NCBI GenBank assembly: GCA_028751875.1
Contig: CM054134.1
Coordinates: 69,350,526 to 69,414,525 of the forward strand
Length of the DNA stretch: 64,000 nucleotides
DNA from: Rapana venosa
Lineage: Eukaryota > Mollusca > Gastropoda > Neogastropoda > Muricidae
Direction of reading: 5' to 3'
Each line of letters opens with the position of its first letter. Position 1 is the first letter of the stretch. This document shows, piece by piece, positions 1 through 11,600 of this stretch. Below the pieces are notes generated by a model. That model made no database searches. It was not told the DNA's origin and saw only the letters and a program-made list of their open reading frames with translations. The position numbers and the translations under genes are program-made.

Positions 1-170
1 GTGTACGAAAAGCCTCCAGTGCTGCAGAGACTGGGTTTTGTGTACTTTTTTATATTGACATTAACTGGTAGTTAATAAGTGCTAAACTGCCTTCTTATAC
101 AAGTTGCAATCCCTACTTTGAAAAAATAAAAATAAGTAAGCTTCCCTTTTCAAATTGTTGGTATGACAGA

Positions 171-560
171 GGCTATAGCTGAATGATTAAGACCGTTTGA
201 CTTCAATCCCATGAATCCCTGATCAATCCCATGGATCCATTAAGTCATGGGTTTAAGTTTTGGTGGTGTCTGGTGAATTAAGGGTGGGAATTTTTACGAT
301 CTCATGGGTCAACTTTAAGTGCAGACCTGCTAGTGCCTTAATTCCCTTCATGTATATACACATGCAGAAGATCATATAGGGCCTATACACATTGAAGATC
401 CTGTAATTCATGACAGCATTTGGTGGGTTACGGAAACATGAACATACCCAGCATACATCCCAAATTCAGAATGCGGATATCCTCATGGTTTGCAAAAATG
501 GTAGCATACATATTGGTTAACCTCGGAACCCTAGCTGAGAACAAAAATAAATAAAAGAAG
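171..560 (+). repeat. tRNA-derived SINE, family A (intron of ZFAND gene)
   Basis: The left part has a tRNA-like box A (about 178-200, GCTGAATGATTAAGACC) and a degraded box B. The right part has the module shared by several SINEs here (ATTCAGAATGCGGATATC, then GGTTAACCTCGGAACCCTAGC), and the element ends in an A-rich AAATAAATAAAA tail. A second copy lies at 7395-7700. Confidence 0.7.
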
Positions 561-1041
561 TGTTGTACCACAAAGTTCTTTGTCTCTTCAGATGTTATCC
601 TACAAATATGCTTTTATTAAGGGGGTTTTGTGTATTTTAAGCTAAACTGCCCCAATAGTATGTAAAATCTTGGCCCAGGCCAAAAATCTTTGTCAGTTAT
701 TAATGTAAGCAAAGCACCAAACACTATATTAAAATGCTGTTATACTTTAAAATATTATAATTATTTATTAAGATTGTCTTCATCCATGAAAGCTTTTAGC
801 ATTACAGCCTGTGCAAATCCTCTCAGGCAGTGTGGCTGCCCAAATAGCAAGGTGCTTCATTAAAATCAGCCATACATGTAGCTTCTCATCTGAGAAGTTT
901 GTACAAGTTTACAGTCTCACAGTGATTGCAGGTGTGGTGAGTGAGACAGACAGCATGTTCCAGGTGATCCCAGGGGTGTCAAGGTGGGGAACACCTGACA
1001 ACAGCAATATGTGAGACTATTCAATATTCCCTTTTTTTCAG

Positions 1042-1177
1042 ATGCGGAAACAACTTCTGTGCCACTCATCGGTATGCAGAGTCACATGACTGTACCTTTG
1101 ACTACAAAAGTGAAGGTCGTAAACTGCTGGAACAGAGCAACCCTGTTGTCAATGCACCAAAGTTGCCCAAAATCTAA
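1042..1177 (+). CDS. ZFAND5/6: Last coding exon of a ZFAND5/ZFAND6-like AN1 zinc-finger protein (5' exons lie left of the window)
   Basis: The exon follows a pyrimidine tract and AG (TTTTTTTCAG). Its first base completes a split codon. It encodes 44 residues and a TAA stop, beginning CGNNFCATHRYAESHDC. That is the second half of an AN1 zinc finger, C-x4-C-x2-H-x5-H-x-C, followed by FDYKSEGRKLLEQSNPVV and a short C-terminus ending PKLPKI. This matches the C-terminus of the ZFAND5/ZFAND6 (AWP1) family, which carries an N-terminal A20 finger and a C-terminal AN1 finger. Known members bind ubiquitin; ZFAND5 stimulates the 26S proteasome, and ZFAND6 is linked to TRAF2 and peroxisomal import. The A20 finger and the first AN1 cysteines should lie upstream. 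Vertebrate ZFAND5 and ZFAND6 are paralogues, so one symbol cannot be chosen from 44 residues. Confidence 0.93.
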
Positions 1178-4100
1178 ATGACTGTCGTCAGCTTTGCCTC
1201 TGCTTCCACCTACCCAACTCCACCCCCATCCTCAACAAAGTGTGTGACTATAGCTGTTGACATTGTTTGCTGTCATATTGACAGTCGGTTTGGTTTCGAC
1301 ATCAGTGAAAGCATTACAGTAGTACCATTTTTAGTTTTTTTGTTGGTTTTGTTTTTCCATTAGCAGTGAAATATCAAGGAAGTGTAATTGTCTCTAAAGC
1401 CACAAACTTTGTTCCTCATTTTGCAGTGTTGACCAGGCATATTATAGCTGGTGTGCCTACAAACTAATTCTATTGTTAAAAACCTCATAATATTCAGAAA
1501 GCCTGAAGGTTTTGTTCTTTTTTTTAAGTTAAAAAGAATCTTTATTGCATATGTTGTTTTAAATCTTGTTTTGAGTAAAATGCTAAATGAAATGTTCATG
1601 TCATAGACTATTCTGTTTTTTTAATTACCTCACTACAGGTTCAAACATTATATGGTTTCATTATGTGATATGCACAAAGGATGAAGAAGAAAAAAACCAC
1701 ACTGGATTACAATGTCCTCAGAAATGCTTTACAGCGAACTTTGAAAGGAATAAAGGTGAATGGATTTGTTGAAAGTCTTGATTTATAGTTTATATGTATT
1801 TCATATGCAAGTAGTAAATTTTGATACAGACGGTAGATGAAAAACTATTCCTCACATTATTTCTATATTTTGTGTTTCCATAAAAGTACACCCCACATCT
1901 TTTTCTAGAGAAGTAGATACAGGTTTTGCTGTCTCATTTTTGACAATCTTGCCTTTAGCATTAATAGAAGGAGACCTTCATATGACTAGGGGGGAAAATC
2001 CTTTTTATTCAATTCCTGTTTGTGCACACTCTCTTTTCCCAATCACTCTTCAGAATCATGTTTTTTGGTAATGCTGTGGTATGTGGGTTTCTTTTACTCT
2101 GTGACGGTAGCAGCTGGATCTTCTTCCATGCCTTTTGAGACCAGCTTTCAGGAGTTTTGTGTGTAGTGTGGCTGGGGCAAGTCCCAATATGTTTGTGAAG
2201 TGGTGATTCTAGAATAAGACTTGCGTGTTTTATCTTCTAAAATAAATGAGAAGAGAACAGTTCTGAAAGAAGAAAAAAGGAAAACGGTTGTGATATATTT
2301 CTTGATGTGCATTGTTTCTACCTTTGGCTGTTTGTGTATACATGTGCATGCTCAGGTGTGGACGTGTGATATTTCAGGGGTTGTTGTTTAGAACTACCAA
2401 ATGGGTTTCATACCTCTGCGTATCATTGCAAGAGTGTGCATGCTTGATTTGTGTATGAATGGGTATTTGTGTGTTTGAGTGCACATATGTGAGTGTGTTT
2501 GAGAATATAAAGTTTTTAATCATGAACAAGCCTTTTCTCTGCTCTTGCGTTTTAGCATTTAATGGCCAAAGGTTTTACTAAAGTGTATAAAACATTAAGT
2601 CTGAAAGCCTATATCAGCATGAGCAGGATTTTTCTTTTTTTTTGATTGAAGTGCTGGCTTGCTGTATAGTTGATTTTGCTCTGGTTTCTTTTAATTGTCT
2701 TCAAAGCTTTGTGATGTTTGCTACTACTCAGTTTGCCTTTTTGAAGACAATTTTTATCATGGTGTTTGTACAGAATAAACTTTATATTTTAAGATATTTC
2801 AGATTGATTTTATATGATTTAGCTGCTGACAATTTATATTTTGGTTATGGTATGGATTGTGCGACTTGGTGTTACGTTTTATTGTGATGAGTGTACAGTA
2901 TTTTGGGAACAAACTAAAAGGTTGTGTGTGTATGCGTGTGTGTGTGTGTCCACGTGAGCGAGTGTGTGTCTGAGCACGCGTATATATGGATAGATTATCA
3001 GGATGCATGAATGGAGGGAGGGGTGTATAGAAGTATACTTATTATGTATGCATGTATATTTGTGTGTTCGTATATTTGATTTCATTGACCATGTGGCTAA
3101 AAAGCTAAAAAACCAAGAATCCATAAAAAAAGGGGAAAAATGTGCTGGAAAACTTTTGTGTTGTCTCATTTAGCATACTGTTTATACTACTTTCCCAAAT
3201 ATACTTTGGGTCTTCAATACTTTCATTATGATATGGTAACAAATTTATTATAAAAAACAAAAGATAATCTATCACAGTGGCTAAACAGCATTATTGTATG
3301 CTCAGATTCTCTGACTGCTGTTGTTTGTTCATCACAACATGCAGACGAAAACTCAGGACTGGACAACCAAAAAATATAAAAAAAAGAGAAAAAAGTTTGT
3401 GTGGAAGTGTGCAGTGCTCAAAATATACATTCCAGGTGTAGGGAAGGAGGGATAGGGAGATTAGGTTGCAGTTGTTGGTGTGTTTTTTACTGGCTGCTAA
3501 AGATCTTGTTGAATTTTGGTTTTGTTAAGAGATTTTGTGCTCCATTGCCTTGAATTCAAACGACACATATACAGACAGTTCTGATCATTATAGTTATTGC
3601 TTTGCAGTCAACTTAAAATTTTTTAATTAGTTGGAAGAAAAGTAATGAAATAAATTAAATTTGGTTTGAAACATCTAAAACACTGACCCAAAAACCAAAA
3701 GAAAACAACTCCAACATCATACATATGTTCTTTTCTTCTGTATTTTTGCTAATTAAGAGCTAAATATCTCTCAAAAAATGGTGGATCATGATCTTGAGAA
3801 AGTGATGGCTTTTGTGTTTTTAGACCATAGCAGCAGTTAGTTTTTGCTAGAAATGTAATTTCGCTTGAAACACACATCAAGCAATCTTTCAGTGTGATAA
3901 ATAAGCAAAGAAAAACGGTTTTCAATCCTCTTTTTGAAAGAAATGCTACATCTGTTAACAGTAAACAAAGGGATTAGATGAGAAGAGGCAATTAAATCAC
4001 TATTTTCATCTGACAAATACTTAATGGACATTGAAAATCAGATTTCATTTTGATGAGTTTATTTGTGACCATTTTAATCTGGGATTTTTTTGTTAGAACA

Positions 4101-4910
4101 AAATATTTATTTTATCAATGCAAATATCTTGTAGATTGTATTGAAAGCAGTTTTGGTGATGCAGGATATTGATTGTTAAATTGTTATTGAATCTTTTTCT
4201 CTGCAGCCTGTGATATTAAAAGAGAAGAAACTTATCTTTTTTTAAAATATTGATACGGATTGAAGGAAACCTACTTTGAAGACAGATAAATCAATTTTCT
4301 CTATGTTTTAATAGTTTCTTCTCATTGACTTCTCTAAAATGCACATTACTGAGCAATAATACAAATGTAAAATCAAAATTATTCTTCCCTTTGGAAAAAA
4401 AAAGATATATCTTGAATTCATTCAGAAAACGTTGAAAGTAGTGTGTAAATATTTTCAGACACATTTCATAAATGGCATTTGATTTAAAAACAAAATTGTG
4501 AATGCCCATTCTTGTGGCACCGTCTTTAGCACACAGAAGATACTTACATCTTCCAAGTCTGTGTTCTGTTTTATTATACTCATCTGTGATTGGATGTTGT
4601 GCACTAAAATGTGTGAATAAAAAAATTGAGACAATTACTCTGATGGTTTCTGTGACCGTGTGGCAGGTGTTATGTATGATGAATGATTGTATGAACGAGG
4701 AGCTGATTTTGATTTATTACTTTTACTGAACTTTGTAAGCCTGACTGACATAATATTTGACTCGTTATAAAAAAAAGGACAACATTTTACTTTCAGTTGG
4801 AATGACTTGAAAACTTATGCATTCCTTAAACTCAACTCGATAATAATTTCTGCCCTGTTTCATTCCTTTTTGTTGATGAATGAATAAAGAAATGTTTGCT
4901 TTCACTAGAC
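1178..4910 (+). other. Probable long 3' UTR of the ZFAND gene
   Basis: The stretch is AT-rich, lacks recognisable SINEs (unlike the DNA around it) and contains no plausible ORF. AATAAA signals occur at 2241, 2774, 4616 and 4883. The last is followed by T- and GT-rich sequence and is the best distal polyadenylation candidate. A (GT)n-rich patch lies near 2925-2970. Extent as UTR is inferred; transcripts would decide which signals are used. Confidence 0.5.
4883..4888 (+). terminator. Candidate distal polyadenylation signal (AATAAA) of the ZFAND gene
   Basis: A canonical hexamer is followed within 40 bases by a T/GT-rich segment. Repeat content rises soon after it. Confidence 0.4.
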
Positions 4911-5794
4911 ATCCCTTTGTGTGCCTCACAGTCCTAGCTGTTCATACTTTGTCAAGCAGAAAAAGTTGATGCTCCCCATCTCTTTATCATGGATCTCATC
5001 AAACTACATGTCGTAACAAAAAATTCCTTCCACACATGATCACAAAACTGGAAGAAAGTGAAGAGAGGGAGGTGGTGGGAAACTAAAAGAGAGGCAAAGG
5101 TGTCATGGCAACATAATAATGCATGCACACACATGGACCCCCCCTCCCCACACACAAAAGACACAAAGACACACATATGCACGCACACATATACATACAC
5201 TGACATATACAGACACGGTGCATGAACACACACAGACGCAAAACATTTTATTTGTTTTTCAAATAACAAGAGTCAGGAAAAAAAAATTTTCTGTCGATTA
5301 TTCTAATGCTAACTTTCCTGCACAAGTAAAAGTGCTTGTGTAGAAAGACTATTCTTCATGTCATTCATGACATTTTTTTATAACTTTTCCTTATGGTTCT
5401 GAAAATGAGTTCCAAACTTTTGAATAACAATTAGCCCAAGGCTCAACTCTCTCGTTTTACAGACATCATTAGAAAGCATTCATTATTTCATTACCATTTA
5501 TGAAACCATGCCAAAACAAAAAAAGGAGCCCCTCCTTCCCCCCCCCCCCCCCCACCCCCTCCATCCACACACACAAACACACTGTAAACTGACCAGTGTG
5601 AAAAAAGAATATTTTTGCCAAACCTCTCATTGATTCCGGATAGGGTGAAAAGTGACACCAACCAATAATGGCAAAAGCATTGAGTTTTATTCCTAAAAGC
5701 ATAGAAGCTTAATGCTTTTCCACTTCAATCAAGCTTGGCAAAGTTGAATCATTTCTGTCTGTCTTTCTGTATGTTTGTCATTTAAATAAACACC
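4911..5794. other. Intergenic, no gene seen
   Basis: CA-rich microsatellite-like DNA lies at about 5120-5240, and a poly(C) tract at about 5540-5560. No coding signal was found between the convergent ZFAND and BOLA2 genes. Confidence 0.5.
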
Positions 5795-6200
5795 ACGGGG
5801 CAGGAAAGCCTAGTGGTTAGAGCGTTGAGCTTGCAATCTAAAGGCCCAAGTTTGAGACTCCTGTTTGAGGGGATCTTTCTCTGCAGTTCATATCAGTACC
5901 GCTTCCACTCCCCTGAAAGCCTTTGGATGAGACTATAAACCAGGGTCCCATGTGCCAACGCATGCAGAACATCTTGTGCACACATTAAAACCCACTCACC
6001 TTTTGGGAGAGTAGTAGGTCATTATGTGCCAGTTGGAATGGATGACGAGATCTAGTTAAAAAATGCAAGCACATCAATGTCCTGTTTAGATGTCATTCCC
6101 AAAAATAAAATGCAGCCAACTTAATGGTAGGCAAAAACGTTTGCCTACACAAAATCTCACCATTGATGAACCTTGGAGCTCTAGCTAAGGAATGATTTTT
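5795..6200 (+). repeat. tRNA-derived SINE, family B
   Basis: The head is tRNA-like (GCCTAGTGGTTAGAGCG then CAAGTTTGAGACTCC). The family B body follows (GGATGAGACTATAAACCAGGG, GCATGCAGAACATCTTG, ATGTGCCAGTTGGAATGGATGA). It ends with the shared CACCATTGATGAACCTTGGAGCTCTAGC module. Confidence 0.75.
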
Positions 6201-6683
6201 AAAAAAAAGCTACACATCACAAGAGCAATTAGGTAAACAGATGGGATTTTAATTTCCTAAGTTTATGAATCTTCAATCTTTTTGTCACTCTATCACTCTG
6301 TCTTTTTTTATTATTTTTTTAACACAAGCCCAAACTGCATTTTAATGACTGCCTTTCTGCAATCATTTCCACTGTGTTTGTTTAGCCTTTCTTACTCACA
6401 GCTGTACAGTATTCTCTCTTCCTCTCTCCCATTTTTCTCTCCCTCTGTATGTCTCATTGCACAATAAATCTGTGATTAAGAAACAATCTAGCCACCCAGG
6501 ACTCTCTTATGGTGCAGGATGATCACTAACTCTTGCACGGTTCCTTTTTGAATGCAAAGCAAAAGCTCACAAATTTCCCCTTGATCGACATACCATCACT
6601 TTGAAGAAAAGGTAGAAAAACAGAACATTGTAGATTTTCTTGACATGACAGTCTTTAAAAATTGGACGTGTAGTGTACAGAGA

Positions 6684-6783
6684 TCAGGACTGCTGTGCTT
6701 TCTCCCATTCCTCTGGTGACAGTGTTTTCAACTGGATGGCATGGATCGATTTCATTTCTTCCTCTATAGCCCCATGAACCATT
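6684..6783 (-). CDS. BOLA2: BOLA2 exon 3 (C-terminal 32 residues plus stop)
   Basis: On the minus strand a TGTGCAG acceptor precedes this exon. Its first base completes the arginine codon split with exon 2. It encodes MVHGAIEEEMKSIHAIQLKT, then LSPEEWEKAQQS and a TGA stop. The IHA histidine is the invariant BolA histidine used in Fe-S binding with monothiol glutaredoxins, and LSPEEW is the usual BolA2 ending. The 3' UTR runs leftwards; a minus-strand AATAAA lies near 6306-6312. Confidence 0.95.
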
Positions 6784-6841
6784 CTGCACACAGAACAAAA
6801 CACAAAATGTTAAAGACTGTTAACTTCACTTGACTTTTCCT

Positions 6842-7003
6842 TTAACACTATCCCTATGTTAAGAAAGAGAATCCTTCTTTCCCAGTACACATGCACTGTG
6901 CGTATTTGTATCGCTTCTATAACCCAGTAGTGGGTGATATGTAGGGAAGGGTTAGTAGATGGTTGGTTACCCTATAGTGGGTTACCCGTAGGGCAAAGGT
7001 TAA
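6842..7003 (-). mobile_element. 162-bp TTAA-flanked MITE, copy 1
   Basis: TTAA occurs at both ends. The termini are inverted and share TCCCTA about 6-12 bases inside each TTAA. The interior carries GGGTTACC-type motifs and TTTCCCAGTACAC. It is the same family and length as 14829-14990 and 16167-16327, and lies in the intron between BOLA2 exons 2 and 3. Confidence 0.65.
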
Positions 7004-7039
7004 CTCCTTGAGGAGTCTTTGGGGCACTGTGCTGAATTT

Positions 7040-7300
7040 TGCTGGCAGTTTGTTGTGAGCAAGTTGAACCTGATGCAGCCCATCCCTCTCCAGCCAGTTG
7101 AGTGCATGCTGGGTACATTTGTGTCATCCATTCCACTGGCAGTAGCCATGCCAGCCTACTCTTCTATGAAAGGCAGACAGAGTTTTAACATGTGTGCAAG
7201 ATATTCTGCATGCTCTTGCACACAGGACCTTGGTTTTTATAGTCTCATCCTAGGAACTTCCAGGGGTCCAGGTTAACTCCTGGGGAAAATCCGAAATTCG
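7040..7300 (-). repeat. SINE family B fragment
   Basis: Read on the minus strand it has the family B order: CCCCAGGAGTTAAC, GATGAGACTATAAAAACC, GCATGCAGAATATCTTGC, GAAGAGTAGGCTGGC. The copy is diverged and lacks the tRNA head. Confidence 0.6.
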
Positions 7301-7394
7301 TTGAACAGACCCTGCAGAGGAAACTAACAACTATACACTCAGTCTCAGTCTCAGTTACAGTCAGATACCAAGTATGGCACTTTAAACACTACAC

Positions 7395-7700
7395 TGATGG
7401 ATGCTGTAGCCGAGTGGTTAAGACCATTTGACTTCAATCCCATGGGTCCATGAAGTTGTGGGTTTGAATCTCGGTGATGTAAGATCAAATATGTATGTTA
7501 AAGATCCCATTAAAAAAAAAGGCATAATTCATGTGTTTGGTGGGATTCGAAACCATGAACATGTATACCCAGCACACATCCCTGAAGCTGGAATATAGTT
7601 ACCTTCATGGTGGGCAAAAACGGTTGCATATGCAAAGTCTCACCTTTGGTGAGCCCTGGGGCCCTAGCTGAGGAATGGAAAAAAAAACCCACCCCACAAA
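7395..7700 (+). repeat. tRNA-derived SINE, family A
   Basis: Box A (TGTAGCCGAGTGGTTAAGACC) and box B (GGGTTTGAATCTC) are present. The shared 3' module follows (CATCCCTGAAGCTGGAATATAG, TCTCACCTTTGGTGAGCCCTGGGGCCCTAGC) with an A-rich tail. It closely resembles 171-560. Confidence 0.75.
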
Positions 7701-8220
7701 ACCTAACAACACTACACTATCATGTTACTGGAATACAAAAACACTTTAACCTTCATCACACTTTGTGAGAAGATAAAACACATCTGTCAGTGTGCTGCTA
7801 TTCAGCAATACTCCTCTGAACTTAAAACAAACAGACATGTACATATCTTTCTTATCCTTTTCTTTTTTAAATAAACAATCGGTAATAATACTAATATACT
7901 CACGCATGCACCCCCAAAGGTTATGTGAGTTTGTTGTTTTCTTCAATGATACGATATCTACCACTGAAGTGTTATGGTTACTTGAAAACTGGACGATACC
8001 TAGTAGTGCCTATTTGAAAAGGCAAAAATGGATTATAATGGGGCCTTTAATATTTTACACTTTTTAAATATACTGTAGTAATAGCTGATTGATCAGAACT
8101 ACGTAATTTGCATGTGTGTGTGTGTGTGTGTAGCTTAAAAATAACTTATGAATAGTTTAAAGTACATAATGCAATGATCTAACTAAAAGGCCTGAACAGT
8201 CTTTTCAAAAAAATGATTAC

Positions 8221-8318
8221 CTGTGCCTTTTGATGGTAGGCTTGACACCATCAAATTTTGGTGAGACAATCAGAACTTGGTACTTTGCTCCACAGCCGTC
8301 TGACATATCTATGACTTC
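8221..8318 (-). CDS. BOLA2: BOLA2 exon 2
   Basis: On the minus strand the exon lies between GTTTCAG and GTAATC. It encodes EVIDMSDGCGAKYQVLIVS, then PKFDGVKPTIKRH and the first two bases of an arginine codon (frame 0 in, 2 out). The cysteine aligns with the conserved BolA2 cysteine, and KRHR is the characteristic BolA2 motif joining exons 2 and 3. Confidence 0.96.
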
Positions 8319-8589
8319 CTGAAACATGCATATTTCATCTATAAATAAGAAATTCAATTAATGAAGAAATACCTTCCCCAGTTCCTGAAACATGCATTCA
8401 TAATTAATCTAGGAACAAGAAATTCAATTAATGAAGAAATTTATACCTGGCTCTTCCTTCTGGACTCCCCCCCCCCTCCCCTCCACTTGAAGTTCTTCAC
8501 AGTCCTGTGGCCATTCATAACAGTCACCATTTTTACCTGTCCTTTTTCTCTTCCTTTCTTTACTTTAACTTCCTAGTAAGTCACTGACA

Positions 8590-9230
8590 CACCACATCAA
8601 AACTTTCATACAGTGTGTTTTGGGCAAGCTGAACCTGAGGATGCCTGTTCTTTTTCAGGTTACAGACTGCATGCCACGTGAGTTTATTATGCCATCTACA
8701 TAATTTTAACTCACCATTGCAAGCCTACTCTTCTATGAAAGGTGTAAGTTTCTTTTCTTGTGTGTTTTTGTTTGCTGTCTCATCCTCTGTAATGTTTCTG
8801 TCCTGCTAGTCTCAAATTTCTCATCCAAGCCGTACCTAGATTCGTCTTATTGCATCCTCAGGGTCCCCAGCCAGAAGGGCCCTGCACTACTGCTGGGTCA
8901 CTTTGGTATTCAGGGGCATCTGTTCTAAGCTAAGCCCCTTACTGCTGACAAGAATACCTCAATCGTGGAGCCGGACTGAGTGAGACACCCACCTGGGGTT
9001 GTGACCACCGCCACCAAATCCCTCCAATGACCTTCTCCCTTGAACCTCCAACCCTAAACTGGGCTAAAGGCTTTCACACAAAGTATACTCACCACAGGCA
9101 CAGATGTGTATGTGGAAACCTAAACCTATATAACCAGGAGACCAGAGCAACTGGGGCCACAAAATTGGAGTCAGCTTTCTATTAATACATGATGATGTGC
9201 TTTGAGATTACTTGAATGTACTACACTCTA
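8590..9230. other. BOLA2 intron DNA with diverged repeat fragments
   Basis: Positions 8605-8745 resemble 7040-7160 (both have GAACCTGA and GCCTACTCTTCTATGAAAGG), so part is an old family B remnant. The rest shows nothing recognisable. Confidence 0.4.
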
Positions 9231-9254
9231 TCCTGGTGTCAACTACAGTACTAC

Positions 9255-9560
9255 GCCCAAGAAATACAGACACCTGTCAGGTAATCTGAGCAACACTCAA
9301 AATCGCATCCATAAAGTGGATGAAGCTTGACTGTGTGCAGTCCCAGTCTTCCCAATGAGCCTGTAGCAAACTCACACTGAGTAGAAGCCGACCAGAGTCT
9401 GAAAAAATCCTTATGACTCTTAATTCTTATGGGATTCAAACCCATGACCTTCCACTCTTGTGTAACCCAAGGTGCTAACCATTGTGCCATGGCCGCTGGT
9501 TTGGTTGTTAAGTTTTCAACATGCATGTAAGTTGTCGCAGACCTGTGTTTCTGCACATAG
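9255..9560 (-). repeat. tRNA-derived SINE, family C
   Basis: On the minus strand a tRNA-like head (CATGGCACAATGGTTAGCACC, then GGGTTTGAATCCCATAAG) is followed by TCAGACTCTGGTCGGC and GGGACTGCACACAGTCAAGC. A related head is at 58200-58335. It sits in BOLA2 intron 1. Confidence 0.65.
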
Positions 9561-9856
9561 AGCCTTAGTTCATAGTCTCATTTGAAGGATGAAGGTCTTG
9601 CTGGGATATGAAGTCAAAACCAGTGCCATCAACTTATCAAGGAGTCTTTGAAGAACCAAATGAGTGAAACAACAAACAACATGATTTACCACCAAAAGTC
9701 AAAGCGCATCAGTTAATTTAGAGAGATCTCAAGCCATCAAGATCACTGTAGTGTCATGAAACAACTACAAACAACAAGATTTCTCACCAAAACATAGATC
9801 AAGATCACTGTCCTGGGATGTTCTTACTTGCTCTTGATTTTCTTTGCATGTTTTCA

Positions 9857-9857
<1 letters not shown>

Positions 9858-9897
<40 letters not shown>

Positions 9898-9945
9898 ACC
9901 ACATGCATGGTGTGTGTGTGTCCATGTGTGTGTGCTGGATACACA
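9858..9945 (+). repeat. (GT)n microsatellite in BOLA2 intron 1
   Basis: An uninterrupted TG tract is followed by imperfect GT/TGTGTC repeats. Confidence 0.9.
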
Positions 9946-10187
9946 TCAAGACAGTGTTTTCATACTACTTTAAAAAAGCATGATGCCACAATTCCACTTC
10001 AAGTGCCATTAAGGCATTACTGCATTAGGTTGCTGTGAGTTTAAAATAGTACTTTGTGAATTTTGGTGCTGGTAAAAACACGAATTTTCTAGATCAGTTC
10101 ACAACTAGGAAGGCAGACTCACTCACTCAATATCACAATTTAACTGATTTATCTTAATTCATCATCCATCCCTCTCCCATGTCTTAC

Positions 10188-10250
10188 CAAATGAGTTGTA
10201 TCTAATTCGGCTTTCAGTTTTTTTTCGAGTTCTTCCTTAGGAACACCCAT
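10188..10250 (-). CDS. BOLA2: BOLA2 exon 1; gene encodes BolA-like protein 2
   Basis: Exon 1 encodes MGVPKEELEKKLKAELDTTHL (21 codons) and ends at a GTAAGA donor. Joined to 8318-8221 and 6783-6684 it gives an 86-residue protein, the same length as human BOLA2. All junction phases agree (0, then 2+1). BOLA2 is a cytosolic partner of the monothiol glutaredoxin GLRX3. The pair holds a bridging [2Fe-2S] cluster and passes it to the cytosolic Fe-S assembly protein anamorsin. The conserved Cys in exon 2 and His in exon 3 are present. The start ATG has G at -3 and G at +4. The frame stays open upstream to another ATG at 10403, adding 51 Arg-rich codons. I prefer the inner start because it matches BOLA2 length exactly. 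The gene lies head to head with PEF1. Confidence 0.96.
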
Positions 10251-10518
10251 TTCTAATAATACTTTTGTACACAGTGAATCGAATTTTCCGTCACTTGCAA
10301 AGAGCAAATTATTGGGTAAATTATTTCGCAAACGCCTTGCTCCTATTGCACAAGCACATGTATGATTTGGCCTAAACGAAAAAGTTACAGTTCTTTGATG
10401 CATTTATGACAGTGATCCCCCTTGAAAATCCTGTCATCAGATAGGCTTGACATTACATTTCCGCAGTCGTTTAAGTTTCTTTGACGGTGTATCGGGTAGA
10501 TTATTTTACGAACCGATC
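10251..10518. promoter_or_regulatory. Probable shared bidirectional promoter of BOLA2 and PEF1
   Basis: Only 268 bp separate the divergent start codons. The interval is free of SINEs and microsatellites and contains several CpG-bearing patches (for example TTCCGCAGTCG and TTTGACGGTG). No TATA box was identified. A shared promoter is inferred from the geometry. Confidence 0.6.
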
Positions 10519-10545
10519 ATGTCTTGGGGAGGCCAGCAGCCATAC
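10519..10545 (+). CDS. PEF1: PEF1 (peflin) exon 1
   Basis: ATG (A at -3) starts MSWGGQQPY and the exon ends exactly at a codon boundary before GTGAGT. It joins in frame to 11966-12295. The assembled protein (exons 1-6 plus either terminal exon) is 281 residues, against about 284 in human. Peflin is a penta-EF-hand protein that pairs with ALG-2 (PDCD6) in a Ca2+-sensitive way and acts at ER exit sites and COPII coats, also as a co-adaptor for CUL3-KLHL12. The gene is divergent from BOLA2. Confidence 0.93.
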
Positions 10546-10804
10546 GTGAGTGCAACTTTGTGGTTTTTTTGTATTTTTAAATCTGTTTATAATCAAGCAA
10601 GGCGATCTCTTGATACGTATAATTTTGCTAAGTGAGAATCAGTACAGAACAAGAAAGACACAAGGTAAGGTGTCTGCTGTAAGTGTAAGGGCGGGTTGTT
10701 GTGTGGATTGCTCAATAAGAAATACTAGTAAATAAGGACTCGTTGGCTGTTTAGGGGTAATTGTTTGAACAGCCAGAAGAAAATTCTGTGTACGTTCTTG
10801 GATA

Positions 10805-10913
10805 ATCCCCCCCCCCCCCCCCCCCCACCCTGTGTGTGTGTGTGTGTGTGTGTGTTCTTCAATTCAACGTTCTTCCAGGAAATAGTGTGTGTGTGTGAGT
10901 TTATGTGTATCAC

Positions 10914-10953
<40 letters not shown>

Positions 10954-10955
10954 GG
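10805..10955 (+). repeat. Poly(C) tract and (GT)n microsatellites in PEF1 intron 1
   Basis: A poly(C) run of about 20 bases is followed directly by a (TG)n tract, then a second TG tract at about 10914-10951. Confidence 0.9.
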
Positions 10956-11119
10956 ATTAGTGCAGAACTATTTTACTTGAAAAGTGTACTGTCATCCATT
11001 TCTTAAATTTTTCACTGACTGAGTTAGACCTGTTTTTGTTGCCAGGTGGAGACAAACATCAGCAAGGGGAAAAACTTAGAACTAACAAATATTTTTAAAA
11101 CTAAAAGCAAATGAAATGG

Positions 11120-11387
11120 AAGACCCCCCCCCCCCCCCCCCCCCCCCACCCCTGCACCCTTCAAAAACTTACAGCAGCAAAAACAGCAAACCTTAATAAC
11201 TAATACTTATGTGTGTGGAATAGTACACTTGCACAGGCATTCAGGCACATGTTCATAGTTTGTCACACGCACACACACACATCATACATACACACACACA
11301 GTGACACACATACTCACACACACACTATTTAGTGGAAGAATGTTAAATTGAAGAACTAACAAACACACACACACACTCACACGCATG

Positions 11388-11429
<42 letters not shown>

Positions 11430-11600
11430 CACACACACACACACGCAGGCACACACACTAGGGGAGAGTGGGGGAGGGGAGTGTGCACATGCTGGAGCAC
11501 CACAAGCACCTTGATGCTGATCTTGTGTGCGTGTGCGTGTGAGTGTGTGTGTGAGTGTGTGTTTATGTGTGTAGCTGCCAGAATACCTGTAGACCAAATT
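11120..11600. repeat. Poly(C), (CA)n and (GT)n microsatellite cluster in PEF1 intron 1
   Basis: A poly(C) run lies at about 11125-11147. Dense CA repeats follow at 11270-11460, and GT repeats on the same strand at about 11525-11575. The opposed CA and GT blocks could fold back on each other. Confidence 0.85.
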
